From contig NZ_QJUO01000014.1 in NCBI RefSeq assembly GCF_004327335.1, forward strand, positions 1 through 64,000: a stretch of 64,000 nt of DNA, written 5' to 3'. The number at the start of each line of letters is the position of its first letter. The stretch's first letter is position 1. Positions 45,430 through 53,305 of this stretch are shown in pieces. A program made the position numbers and the translations under genes. This stretch comes from Stutzerimonas kirkiae. Its GTDB lineage: Bacteria; Pseudomonadota; Gammaproteobacteria; Pseudomonadales; Pseudomonadaceae. The notes beneath the pieces are model-generated. The model saw nothing but the letters and a program-made list of their open reading frames with translations. It was not told the origin of the DNA and did no database searches.

Positions 45430-45999
45430 TTGGAATCCTTCTTCATACCCACCCTGATCGTTGCCCTCGCCGAAATAGGCGACAAGACCCAGTTACTGGC
45501 CTTGTTGCTGGCCGCCCGCTACCGCCGCCCCTGGCCCATCATCTGGGGCATCGTGGTCGCGACCCTGGCCAATCATTTCGCGGCAGGTGCGATCGGCAAC
45601 TGGATATCCAACACCCTTTCACCGGTCACGCTACGCTGGCTGCTGGCCGGCGCCTTCATTGCCGTTGCGCTGTGGACACTGATACCGGACAAGCTGAATG
45701 AAGACGAGACACCCGCCTCTCGCTACGGACCGTTCATCGCGACCCTGGTGGCATTCTTCCTGGCGGAAATGGGCGACAAGACACAGATCGCCACCGTCAT
45801 GCTGGCAGCCCGGTATCCGGATTTCGTACTGGTGATCCTGGGCACCACCGTCGGCATGCTACTGGCCAATGTGCCGGTGGTGCTGGCCGGCAATTTCGCC
45901 GCCGAACGCCTGCCGCTGACACTGATCCGCCGCCTGGCAGCGGCCGCCTTCATGGCACTGGCGGCCTATGCGGCCTATGAGGCGCTCAGCCTTGGCTGA
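45430..45999 (+). CDS. GDT1/UPF0016 family cation exporter (Mn2+)
   Basis: A 189-residue inner-membrane protein with six hydrophobic segments and the two family motifs EIGDKTQ and EMGDKTQ. Bacterial members export manganese. The start is taken as TTG at 45430 because AGGA lies 7 nt upstream and the product then begins MESFFIPTLIVALAEIGDKT, the usual family N-terminus; the ATG at 45385 would add 15 unrelated residues overlapping the leader. The riboswitch upstream supports Mn-dependent induction. Confidence 0.92.
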   Translation: MESFFIPTLIVALAEIGDKTQLLALLLAARYRRPWPIIWGIVVATLANHFAAGAIGNWISNTLSPVTLRWLLAGAFIAVALWTLIPDKLNEDETPASRYGPFIATLVAFFLAEMGDKTQIATVMLAARYPDFVLVILGTTVGMLLANVPVVLAGNFAAERLPLTLIRRLAAAAFMALAAYAAYEALSLG

Positions 46000-46003
46000 G
46001 CGT

Positions 46004-46045
46004 AGCGGCAAGCGGCAAGCGGCAAGCGGCAAGCGGCAAGCGGCA
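46004..46045. repeat. Heptamer tandem array 3 (AGCGGCA x6)
   Basis: Six perfect units beginning 4 nt after the exporter stop codon. An inverted partner, CTTGCCGCTTGCCGCTTA (46088-46105), lies near the end of the convergent M48 gene, so the gap can fold into a hairpin. Confidence 0.94.
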
Positions 46046-46120
46046 AGAAGAGCATCCCACCAATCATCGAGGGCACTTGCGCTTTTACTTGCCGCTTGCC
46101 GCTTAGGGCTTGTGGCTGCC

Positions 46121-46936
46121 CTATCGCTTCTTGCTCGCCTCGTACAGCGGCATGACTTTCGGAATCGTCGTCTGCAAGGTTTCCGTACGGTTTGCCGGAG
46201 AGGGATGGGTGCTCATGAATTCGGGGGTGGAGCTACCGCCCGCCGCCGCCATCTTCTGCCACAGCGTCACCGCCGCGTTCGGATCGTAGCCGGCTCGCGC
46301 GGACAACTCCAGGCCGATCAGGTCAGCCTCGTTCTCGTTGCTACGGCTGTTGGGCAGCGTCATCAGGTATTGCACGCCCACGTTCGCCAGTTGCAGGCTG
46401 CCATCGCCGATCCCGAAGGCGGCCCCCAACTGGTTGGCCATCTGCAGGCCATAGGCCTTGCTCATGGCCTCGCGCCCATGCTCGCGCAGGGCGTGGGCGA
46501 TTTCATGGCCCATGACCGCGGCGATCTCGTCGTCGGTCAGCTTCAACTGCTCGATCAGGCCGCTGTAGAAAATGATCTTGCCGCCCGGGCCGCAGTTGGC
46601 ATTCAACTCCGGGCTGTCGATGACATTGACCTGCCAGTCCCACTGGCTGGCATCGGCACGGAAGGCCGGGACCTCGGCGATCAGGCGCCTGGCGATGCCA
46701 TCCACGCGTTTGGTCAGGGCGTCGTTCTTCTTCAACAGGCCCTTCTTCGAGGCTTCGGCCAGGGTCTCCTGGTACGACTCGGCGTACATCTGGTTGACCT
46801 GCTCGGTCGACACCATGCTGAACATGTACTGCTTACGCTCCACGCCAACCGAACCACCCGAGGTGGTGTTGACCGCCTGGCAGCCCACCAGCAATGCAGC
46901 GCCGACCAGAAGGGGCAGGGACTGAGGTTTACGCAT
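46121..46936 (-). CDS. M48 family zinc metalloprotease lipoprotein
   Basis: A 271-residue lipoprotein, probably outer-membrane attached. The lipobox is LLVGC (Cys19). The zinc site is HEIAH (residues 144-148) in VMGHEIAHALREHG, with the third ligand in SNENEADLIGLEL. The LoiP/YggG-like region CGPGGKIIFYSGLIEQL and the STHPSPANR segment are present. It likely degrades misfolded envelope proteins. GGAG precedes the ATG. Confidence 0.92.
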   Translation of the reverse strand: MRKPQSLPLLVGAALLVGCQAVNTTSGGSVGVERKQYMFSMVSTEQVNQMYAESYQETLAEASKKGLLKKNDALTKRVDGIARRLIAEVPAFRADASQWDWQVNVIDSPELNANCGPGGKIIFYSGLIEQLKLTDDEIAAVMGHEIAHALREHGREAMSKAYGLQMANQLGAAFGIGDGSLQLANVGVQYLMTLPNSRSNENEADLIGLELSARAGYDPNAAVTLWQKMAAAGGSSTPEFMSTHPSPANRTETLQTTIPKVMPLYEASKKR

Positions 46937-47002
46937 GACACATCTCCAGTGAAGTCCGCGCTGTATCCTATGGGCTGTTGGCGCGCTATCGCAAGACCAT
47001 CT

Positions 47003-47620
47003 TCAGGCCGGGGTCAGGCATTCCGGCGCATCCAGGCCGGGGTCGTTGACCAGGGCCGCCAGGGCTCGCTCGCGCAGGGCCGGCAGCGGCCCCGCGAGCA
47101 GGGCCTGGAGCTGCGCCAGGCTCGCATCGGGCCGCAGCCAGAGCCGCTGCTGCGCTTCATCGAGGATCAGTGGCCGCCGCTGCCCAGCCACCTGCAGGGT
47201 GACCACCGCCGTACTCAGGTACTCGCACCCTTCGACCGGGTAGGCTTCCCACAGCGCGGCGAAATACATGATCGACGCCTCATTGGTCATCCAGTACGGC
47301 CGCTTGCGCACATTCCCGCGCCATTCATAGAAGCCATTGGCGGGCAGGAGCCCGCGGCGCATCCGGAACGCCTCGCGAAACATCGGCTGCTCGGCCAGGG
47401 TTTCCGCCCGCGCCTGGGCCGGCGTCCTGGAGAAGTCGGTGAGCCAGGACGGTGTCAGCCCCCAACGAACGGCGTCGAGCCGCCGGCCATCCTCCTGCGC
47501 GCGCGCGAGCAGCACACTGGCACCGGGTGCCAGGCTCCAGTGCGGCGCCTGCTCCGGGGGGAATCCGGGCAGGCGGGCGAACTCGGGCCCCCAACGGAAC
47601 AACGCATAACGACCGCACAT
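47003..47620 (-). CDS. SRAP (YedK/HMCES-like) protein with altered active site
   Basis: A 205-residue member of the SRAP family, which cross-links to abasic sites in single-stranded DNA through Cys2. The protein starts MCGRYALF, so Cys2 is present once the initiator Met is removed, and Glu99 (NGFYEW) corresponds to the catalytic Glu. However, the NARAE asparagine is Gln (AQARAET), and the usual HDRMP histidine motif is replaced by AGQRRPL (residues 145-151). The DNA chemistry may therefore differ. The ATG at 47620 is fixed by Cys2; the frame extends upstream without family sequence. Confidence 0.87.
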   Translation of the reverse strand: MCGRYALFRWGPEFARLPGFPPEQAPHWSLAPGASVLLARAQEDGRRLDAVRWGLTPSWLTDFSRTPAQARAETLAEQPMFREAFRMRRGLLPANGFYEWRGNVRKRPYWMTNEASIMYFAALWEAYPVEGCEYLSTAVVTLQVAGQRRPLILDEAQQRLWLRPDASLAQLQALLAGPLPALRERALAALVNDPGLDAPECLTPA

Positions 47621-47746
47621 GCAACACCTACTGGAAACAGGACAGGACCCGCCGGGACGACTGGCGCTGCATTGTACCTGCCGGAGGGTTGCGGGACCTT
47701 TATAAGAATCCGCGCCCCCTCTGCCGCGCATCGACCAGGGCGCTTC

Positions 47747-48688
47747 TCACTGGCCGCTTGCCGGAACCTGCAATGTACGCTCATGCGCGGGCGCATACCT
47801 GCCGAGCAGATGCTCCAGGAACCGCCCACCCACGGCGGGCCTGAAATGAGTCGCATCGACCCACAGCGCATCGTCCAGCAAATCCTCCCACCGATAGACC
47901 GATGTGTAGGACTCCAGCGGAAACCGCCTGTGCTGGCGTAGGCGCTCCACCGCCTCCATCAGCCTGTCCGCGTCGTCCATCGAGAACAGATCCGGGTGGA
48001 CGGGGGCAAAGAAAAAGACCACCCGTTCGCCATTGTCCGGGAGGGCCGCTTCGATCATATCCAGCGTCCGGGCAATTGCAGGGGCATTGGCGAGCCCATC
48101 CTGGTACTGCGAATAACGGAGCCGGTCGATGTCCCGTACGCCCCTGAATCCGGGGGCATTGCCACTGTCGGTATTCCCCTGGCAGGCCAGCAGCGATTGG
48201 CTTGTGCGCAGTACTGTCAATGAGCGCCAGAACCTTCTGAGGCTGGTATGGCGAACCCAGGCCTGTTCGGACGGCGCAACCTGGCGGCTATCGTCCTTCC
48301 CGGTAATCTCGATGAACAGCGTCTGGTACTGCCCCTGCGCCATGGCGGCCCGGGCAAAAAGCAGCGCCCGGTTCGGCCCCAACCCCGACATCGCGGTTTT
48401 CAGCACGGCCGGATGCCGGCAGGTATCGAACCCGCGCATGACATGGGAAGTACCGATGAGCAGAGCGCTGGCCCGCCCCTCGCCGATACGCTGCAGAATC
48501 ACCCGCTCCTCCAGGGAAAAGTCCAGCCCGGGCCGGGAGCCGGTCAGTGGCAGCGGCGCATCGACGGGGGGCTCCTGGTACATGCCGCGCGCATTCACAT
48601 AGACATTGAACAGCGTGATCGCCAGCAGCGAACAGGCCGCCAGCACCAGGGCCAGCACCAGGTAGCCCGCCCTACCGGTTGTAGACAT
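47747..48688 (-). CDS. Membrane-anchored SGNH/DltD-AlgX-like acyltransferase partner
   Basis: A 313-residue protein with one N-terminal transmembrane helix (residues 9-31) and a periplasmic SGNH-like domain. The nucleophile block is LLIGTSHVMRGFD (Ser81), and the C-terminal catalytic block is VDATHFRPAVGGRFLEHLL (Asp278, His281). This layout is that of DltD, AlgX and similar partners of MBOAT acyltransferases. It overlaps the MBOAT gene by 17 nt and ends the six-gene operon. It probably receives an acyl group from the MBOAT protein and transfers it to an extracytoplasmic acceptor; no acceptor gene is nearby. Confidence 0.8.
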   Translation of the reverse strand: MSTTGRAGYLVLALVLAACSLLAITLFNVYVNARGMYQEPPVDAPLPLTGSRPGLDFSLEERVILQRIGEGRASALLIGTSHVMRGFDTCRHPAVLKTAMSGLGPNRALLFARAAMAQGQYQTLFIEITGKDDSRQVAPSEQAWVRHTSLRRFWRSLTVLRTSQSLLACQGNTDSGNAPGFRGVRDIDRLRYSQYQDGLANAPAIARTLDMIEAALPDNGERVVFFFAPVHPDLFSMDDADRLMEAVERLRQHRRFPLESYTSVYRWEDLLDDALWVDATHFRPAVGGRFLEHLLGRYAPAHERTLQVPASGQ

Positions 48689-50204
48689 AGAGATCACCGC
48701 TGCTCGACAGGGAGACTGCCAGGAACAGCAACCCGCCCAGGGCAATCGCATATGCCGGGCCATACCGCCAGCGACAGCGCGGGACGCCGGAAGCGGCATC
48801 ATCGATGAGCCCGAACAGTTGCATGGTATTGGGCATCAGGAAAACAGCCGCCGTACAGACCAGGATATGCAGTGCACTGAAGCCAGGCGGCCACCCGGGT
48901 ATTATCAGGGCCGTGGACAGGCTCGGGAAAAACCCTGAAAAGGACAGCCCGTCGCTCGGCAAGAAGCGACCGAATACCTCGAGCCGCGGGCTCAGCGAGA
49001 ACGTGGCGCCCTCGGCAACCGACCGCATGACCAGTTGCCGCAGGTCCAGCGACGGGTGCGTGAAGGCCAGCGCGCAGTAGCCGATGATTGCCAGCAGCAG
49101 CAGGCGTCCGGTAACAGCCGCCAGCATCCGCAGCGGCAACGGCCAATTGCCCTGCCGGAACAGCGGCACCTGTTTGCCCAGCTCGATCAGTACCAGCAGG
49201 CAGGCCACGCCAAGGCTGAGCGCCACACCCTGCGGGCCGGTGACGTGCCACAGCCCGACGAACAGGTACACCAGAAAAAGCGCACCGGCCCAACCCAGCA
49301 GATAGCGCCAGTGCGTATCCCGCAGCGGGTTGTTGCGCAACACTCGAAATGCCGGCGTGAAAATGTAATGGCGGGCGAAGGCCATGAAGCTCATGTGCCA
49401 GCGGGCGATATAGTCGACGGCACTGGTGGCCTTGAACGGCGAGTTGAAGTTGATGGGCAAGCGTATGGCAAACGCCAGGCCCATGCCGATCGCCATGTCC
49501 GAATAGGCGGAAAAGACGAAATAGAACCACAGCACCTTGCCCCATAACACATAGCCAAGCTCGGTCAGGGTCAGGCTGACGCCCTGTTCCGCCGCCAGCA
49601 GCAGTTGATCGCTGGTCACCCCCAGGGGCTCGGCCAGCAGTACCGCCTTGGCCAGGCCGAAGACGAACAGGCTGACACCCTGGTTCAACCCTTCCCGGCT
49701 GACGGCATGTGCCGGGTTGGCATCCAGTTGTGCCTGCATGTCCCTGAAGCAGATGATCGGGCCCGCCATCACCGAAGCGAAAAAGAAAGAGAAGAACAGG
49801 TAGTCCTTCAGACTGATGGCGCGCCCCTCCATCGCCGGGGCATCCAGGATCGCCGTGCACTGCTGCAACGCATAGAAGGCCAGACCGAGCGGTAGCAGCG
49901 CAAAGACACCTTCATCGCCCGCCTGCCACTTGCAATAGACCAGCGGCAGCAGGCTGATGCCCAGGCCGAGCGCGCGCATCGCCAATGCCGGCCCAGCGGA
50001 CCTGGGCATCCTGCGGATGATCTGGTAATTGAGCCCGGTGACCGCCAGCAGGATGCAGAACGAGCGGAAATCAGCCAGTGCCAGAAACAGCATGGAAGCC
50101 ACTGCCAGCCAGAGCCGCGCCTGCCCCGGGGCGGCACCGCGGACGAAGCGGAAACCGAGCCAGATCAGCGGGAAGGACAGCAGATAGAAATAGAAGAGTG
50201 GCAC
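48672..50204 (-). CDS. MBOAT family membrane O-acyltransferase
   Basis: A 510-residue protein with about 11 hydrophobic segments. MBOAT landmarks are FSAYSDMAIGMGLAFAI, LPINFNSPFKATS, DYIARWHMSF (His270) and the catalytic histidine FVGLWH (His320). It resembles the AlgI/DltB branch, which moves acyl groups across the inner membrane. The start is GTG (50204) with AGGA 9 nt upstream, and it lies 10 nt after the carbamoyltransferase. The donor is likely the acyl carrier protein of this operon, by analogy with DltB-DltC; this is inferred. Confidence 0.93.
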   Translation of the reverse strand: MPLFYFYLLSFPLIWLGFRFVRGAAPGQARLWLAVASMLFLALADFRSFCILLAVTGLNYQIIRRMPRSAGPALAMRALGLGISLLPLVYCKWQAGDEGVFALLPLGLAFYALQQCTAILDAPAMEGRAISLKDYLFFSFFFASVMAGPIICFRDMQAQLDANPAHAVSREGLNQGVSLFVFGLAKAVLLAEPLGVTSDQLLLAAEQGVSLTLTELGYVLWGKVLWFYFVFSAYSDMAIGMGLAFAIRLPINFNSPFKATSAVDYIARWHMSFMAFARHYIFTPAFRVLRNNPLRDTHWRYLLGWAGALFLVYLFVGLWHVTGPQGVALSLGVACLLVLIELGKQVPLFRQGNWPLPLRMLAAVTGRLLLLAIIGYCALAFTHPSLDLRQLVMRSVAEGATFSLSPRLEVFGRFLPSDGLSFSGFFPSLSTALIIPGWPPGFSALHILVCTAAVFLMPNTMQLFGLIDDAASGVPRCRWRYGPAYAIALGGLLFLAVSLSSSGDLYVYNR

Positions 50205-50214
50205 GATACGAATC

Positions 50215-51903
50215 CTACCGCCGCGTCTTTTCGAGATAGGTATCGTTCAGCAGGACGGCATCCAGGTCCGTGCTCATCAGCACGGCGATCGCATCGTGCG
50301 CCGTATGCACGATGGGCTTGCCCATCACGTTGAAGCTGGTATTCAGGATCACCGGTACGCCGGCCTCCTGCTGAAAGGCATGCAGCAATGCATGCAACCA
50401 GGGCGCCACCTGGGGATCGACGGTCTGCAGCCGGCCCGTACCATCCTGGTGCACCACGGCCGGTACGCGCTGCCGAACCGGCTCTCGCCACTTCAAGGCA
50501 AAGGACATATAGGGCGAAGGCCGCGCCTGCTCGAACCAGGCATCGGCCAGCTCCAGGGGAATGGCCGGCGCGAACGGGCGATAGGCTTCCCGCCCCTTGA
50601 CGATGCCGTTGATCCTGGCCTTCATCGCAGGGCTCCTGGGGTCCGCCAGGATCGAGCGATTACCCAGCGCCCGGGGACCGAACTCGGCCCGCCCGCGGGC
50701 CACACCGATCACCTTGCCTTCGGCCAGCCGACGGGCCACGAAACCGGCGCTGTCTTCACCCAGGGTGACGCAGTGCAAACCCGAGTACCTGGCCAGTGCC
50801 TCGACATCGGCCTGCCTGATGAGCGCCCCCAGGTAGGCCGACGCCTGCCCATGCGGCAAGCCCTGTCCCGGGTGATCCTGCCCCCAGGCCAGCAGCGCCG
50901 CGCCGACGGCATTGCCATCATCGGCCGGCGCCGAGGGCACATGCACCGCGACAAAGCCATGCCGGTGCTGGATGCTGCCGTTGTACAGCGAGTTGAGCGC
51001 ACAGCCGCCGCTCAGGATCAACCGCTCGCCCTGCTCGGGATACTGCCGACGGATGGTTTCCAGCAACTGATCCGCCAGCCGCTGGAAAACCAGTTGGCTG
51101 GTGCTGGCCAGCATGGCCCGGCTCGACAGCGGATCGCCCGCACTCCAGGCATGGCGCCTGATCTCTTCGATGCGGGCCTGCAGCGTCTCGCTCTGTGCCA
51201 GCCGCAGCCGCCCCTCTTCGATCACCAGCAGGCTGGCGATCTTTTCCGCCAGCACCTGGTCCGCCTCGCCACAGGCCGCCAGCCCCATGACTTTCCATTC
51301 CTCGCCATGGCGCGCACTGAAGCCGCAGAGTTCGGTCAGCCAGCCATAGAGCGCCCCGAGGCTGCCAGGCCCCCAGGAGCGCCACAAGCGCTGCAGCCGT
51401 CCATCCCTGGCCTCGAACAGGCTGGCCGCCCCTACCTCGCCCTCGCCGTCGAGCACCAGGCACAGCCCATCGGCGAAGGGCGAGGAGTAGAGTGCATTGG
51501 CCGCGTGGCATTGATGGTGGTCGAAATGCCGGATCGGCTGCTGCAGGCGCTCGCCCAGCAGCAGCCGGCAGTGACTGCCGGCGCGTGTCTGGCTCAACCC
51601 CTGCAACTGGCGGATCCATTCGCCAAAGGCGCCCGGCAGCAGGCTATCGCAGACCTGCACCGGCAAGTCCTCCTTGGCGCCCCTCCAACTGGTGGCCAGC
51701 ACATATTCCGCATCGGCATCGTCGACGACGGCGGCCAGTGTCGCCTCCAGATGACTCACATGGTCGGGCAGGATGCCCCAGGCCCGCTTGTCCTGGAGGA
51801 AGCGCTCCGTCGCTTCGGCGAACAGCACCACGCCCCGGCTGTCGACGATACTGAAGGCCGGATCATGGCCCGAAGTGGACAGCCCCAGGTAGTAGCGACT
51901 CAT
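50215..51903 (-). CDS. NodU/CmcH/TobZ-type O-carbamoyltransferase
   Basis: Transfers a carbamoyl group from carbamoyl phosphate, via carbamoyl-AMP, to a hydroxyl. The 562-residue protein has the N-terminal Kae1/HSP70-like domain (GLSTSGHDPAFSIVD, HFDHHQCHAANALYSSPF, VLDGEGEVGAASLF, LSGGCALNSLYNG). It also has the C-terminal YrdC-like domain (GRAEFGPRALGNRSILADPR, VILNTSFNVMGKPIV). Metal-binding His are retained in the HHQCHAA block. It overlaps the acyl carrier gene (ATGA). The acceptor may be a hydroxy-acyl chain on that carrier, produced by the operon's P450, which is inference. Confidence 0.95.
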   Translation of the reverse strand: MSRYYLGLSTSGHDPAFSIVDSRGVVLFAEATERFLQDKRAWGILPDHVSHLEATLAAVVDDADAEYVLATSWRGAKEDLPVQVCDSLLPGAFGEWIRQLQGLSQTRAGSHCRLLLGERLQQPIRHFDHHQCHAANALYSSPFADGLCLVLDGEGEVGAASLFEARDGRLQRLWRSWGPGSLGALYGWLTELCGFSARHGEEWKVMGLAACGEADQVLAEKIASLLVIEEGRLRLAQSETLQARIEEIRRHAWSAGDPLSSRAMLASTSQLVFQRLADQLLETIRRQYPEQGERLILSGGCALNSLYNGSIQHRHGFVAVHVPSAPADDGNAVGAALLAWGQDHPGQGLPHGQASAYLGALIRQADVEALARYSGLHCVTLGEDSAGFVARRLAEGKVIGVARGRAEFGPRALGNRSILADPRSPAMKARINGIVKGREAYRPFAPAIPLELADAWFEQARPSPYMSFALKWREPVRQRVPAVVHQDGTGRLQTVDPQVAPWLHALLHAFQQEAGVPVILNTSFNVMGKPIVHTAHDAIAVLMSTDLDAVLLNDTYLEKTRR

Positions 51904-52151
51904 GCAGCGACCGCTTGCCTGACCAGCGCATCGGCCACCTCGCCCGCGGTCTGGTATTCGAACATCAGGGACGGCTCGACCTCGATGGCGAATTTGTCCT
52001 CCAGGTGGCCGCAGATCAACACGGCGCGCAAGGAGTCCACTCCGGCATCGACCAGGCGTGTATCCGCCCGCAACGGCGCCCTGGGGCTTTTGGTCAGTTC
52101 CGCCACGCGATCCAGGATGAACTCGGCCACCAGGTTTTTTTCCAGTTTCAT
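51900..52151 (-). CDS. Acyl carrier protein, operon-specific
   Basis: An 83-residue four-helix carrier with the phosphopantetheine site Ser40 in DAGVDSLRAV. It is acidic, as expected (LEDKFAIEVEPSLMFEYQTA), and is not the housekeeping AcpP, whose core is GADSLDTVELVM. It overlaps the P450 gene by 4 nt and the carbamoyltransferase by 4 nt, so the three should be made in step. It is the likely carrier of the acyl intermediate loaded by the upstream ligase. A phosphopantetheinyl transferase must come from elsewhere in the genome. Confidence 0.94.
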   Translation of the reverse strand: MKLEKNLVAEFILDRVAELTKSPRAPLRADTRLVDAGVDSLRAVLICGHLEDKFAIEVEPSLMFEYQTAGEVADALVRQAVAA

Positions 52152-53230
52152 GCGCGTCCTCTCACTACCAATGTACCGAGTGCATTGGCGATATGGTTGT
52201 TGATATCCAGTTCCTTGCGGACTAGCGTCAGATGCCCGAAGCGGCCCAGCAGCCGGGGAATCAGGGCAGCGATGATGAACTTCGACATGACCGCGCCCAG
52301 GCAGTAGTGCGCGCCGTGACCGAAGCTGAAACTGCGAAGGGCCGTGCCCGAGTCGGCAGCCGGTAGCAGCACCGCCTGCTCGATGTCGATCATTACCGTA
52401 TCGCCCCTGCCGATGCTCAGATCACCCATCCTGCAGTCCTCCAGCGCCACGCGGTGCACATAATGGGGTGCCACGGCCCCATGGATATGGGAAGCGATAT
52501 CCTCGATAAAGCGGTCGGCATCGAAGGGGGAGGGTGTTGGCCGCTCGCACAGTCGCAGGATCACGTTGGCGACGGTCTGCGCCAGGGGCGCCATGGCGGC
52601 ATACAAGGTCACGGCCAGCGCCATCCGGCCTTCCAGGCTCAAGGGCGACTGCGCATCGGCCAGCAGTCGCGGCAGTACCCCGTCGGCGCATGCGTGGCCA
52701 GAACCCACGCCGCTCGCGACCTTGTCCAGCAGCCAGCCCAGTTCCTCGTTCATCCTGCGCAGCCGGCTCAATGACTGCATGGGTTCGACCAGGCGCTGCA
52801 AGCCCATCACCAGCACATCGAAACGCTCGTCCTCGATGAAGGCCAGCCCGAGTATCGGCTTGGCCACCCGGGTGAAAATCCGTGCGCCGACGGCGGACAC
52901 CACCTCGAACTCCGGTACGTCGAGCGCATCGACGATACCTTGTAGCTCATCGAGGATGAACGGCTCCCAGCGCTTGAGTGCGCGATGGCTGAAATACTGG
53001 CTGGCGATGCCGCGGAGGGTCTTGTGCTGCGCCCCTTCGAGAAAGAAGGGCGAGTGCTCGACGAACAGCCGCAGATAGCGGAAAGAACCGGCCTGCCCAT
53101 GCTGCTCCAGCCTCTCCAGAAAACCGCCCAGGTCCGGCACGATAAAGCGGGGATCGGACAGAAATGGCAGGGCCGCCTCATAATCCTCGACGATATGCAC
53201 CCGGGCATTGCCATCGAACTTGCCTTTCAA
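52148..53230 (-). CDS. Cytochrome P450-like protein lacking ExxR
   Basis: A 360-residue P450, shorter than the usual 400 or more. The haem-thiolate block is intact: FSFGHGAHYCLGA with Cys310. Other landmarks are missing. The I-helix AGxET/ST is YAAMAPLAQTVAN, the K-helix ExxR is replaced in FIEDIASHIHG (Asp and Ser at the Glu and Arg positions), and the meander is shortened before SFSFG. HRVALED and the C-terminal helix remain, so this is a divergent member and not a frameshift. The start is TTG (53230) with GGGGAG 7 nt upstream. It lies between an acyl-AMP ligase and an acyl carrier gene, so the substrate is probably carrier-bound. Confidence 0.9.
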   Translation of the reverse strand: MKGKFDGNARVHIVEDYEAALPFLSDPRFIVPDLGGFLERLEQHGQAGSFRYLRLFVEHSPFFLEGAQHKTLRGIASQYFSHRALKRWEPFILDELQGIVDALDVPEFEVVSAVGARIFTRVAKPILGLAFIEDERFDVLVMGLQRLVEPMQSLSRLRRMNEELGWLLDKVASGVGSGHACADGVLPRLLADAQSPLSLEGRMALAVTLYAAMAPLAQTVANVILRLCERPTPSPFDADRFIEDIASHIHGAVAPHYVHRVALEDCRMGDLSIGRGDTVMIDIEQAVLLPAADSGTALRSFSFGHGAHYCLGAVMSKFIIAALIPRLLGRFGHLTLVRKELDINNHIANALGTLVVRGRA

Positions 53231-53305
53231 GGTCGCACTCCCCTATTCGACACAGGCAGTCGGAAGATGGCCCTGCCTCTGGGCGAAAGCCGCGGCAAGC
53301 GCCGG

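Noticed and set aside
45968..47941. 657-residue open frame on the + strand spanning several genes
   Set aside because: It runs through the heptamer array and antisense to the M48 and SRAP genes, which have clear motifs.
50296..52203. 635-residue open frame on the + strand
   Set aside because: Antisense shadow of the carbamoyltransferase and ACP genes.
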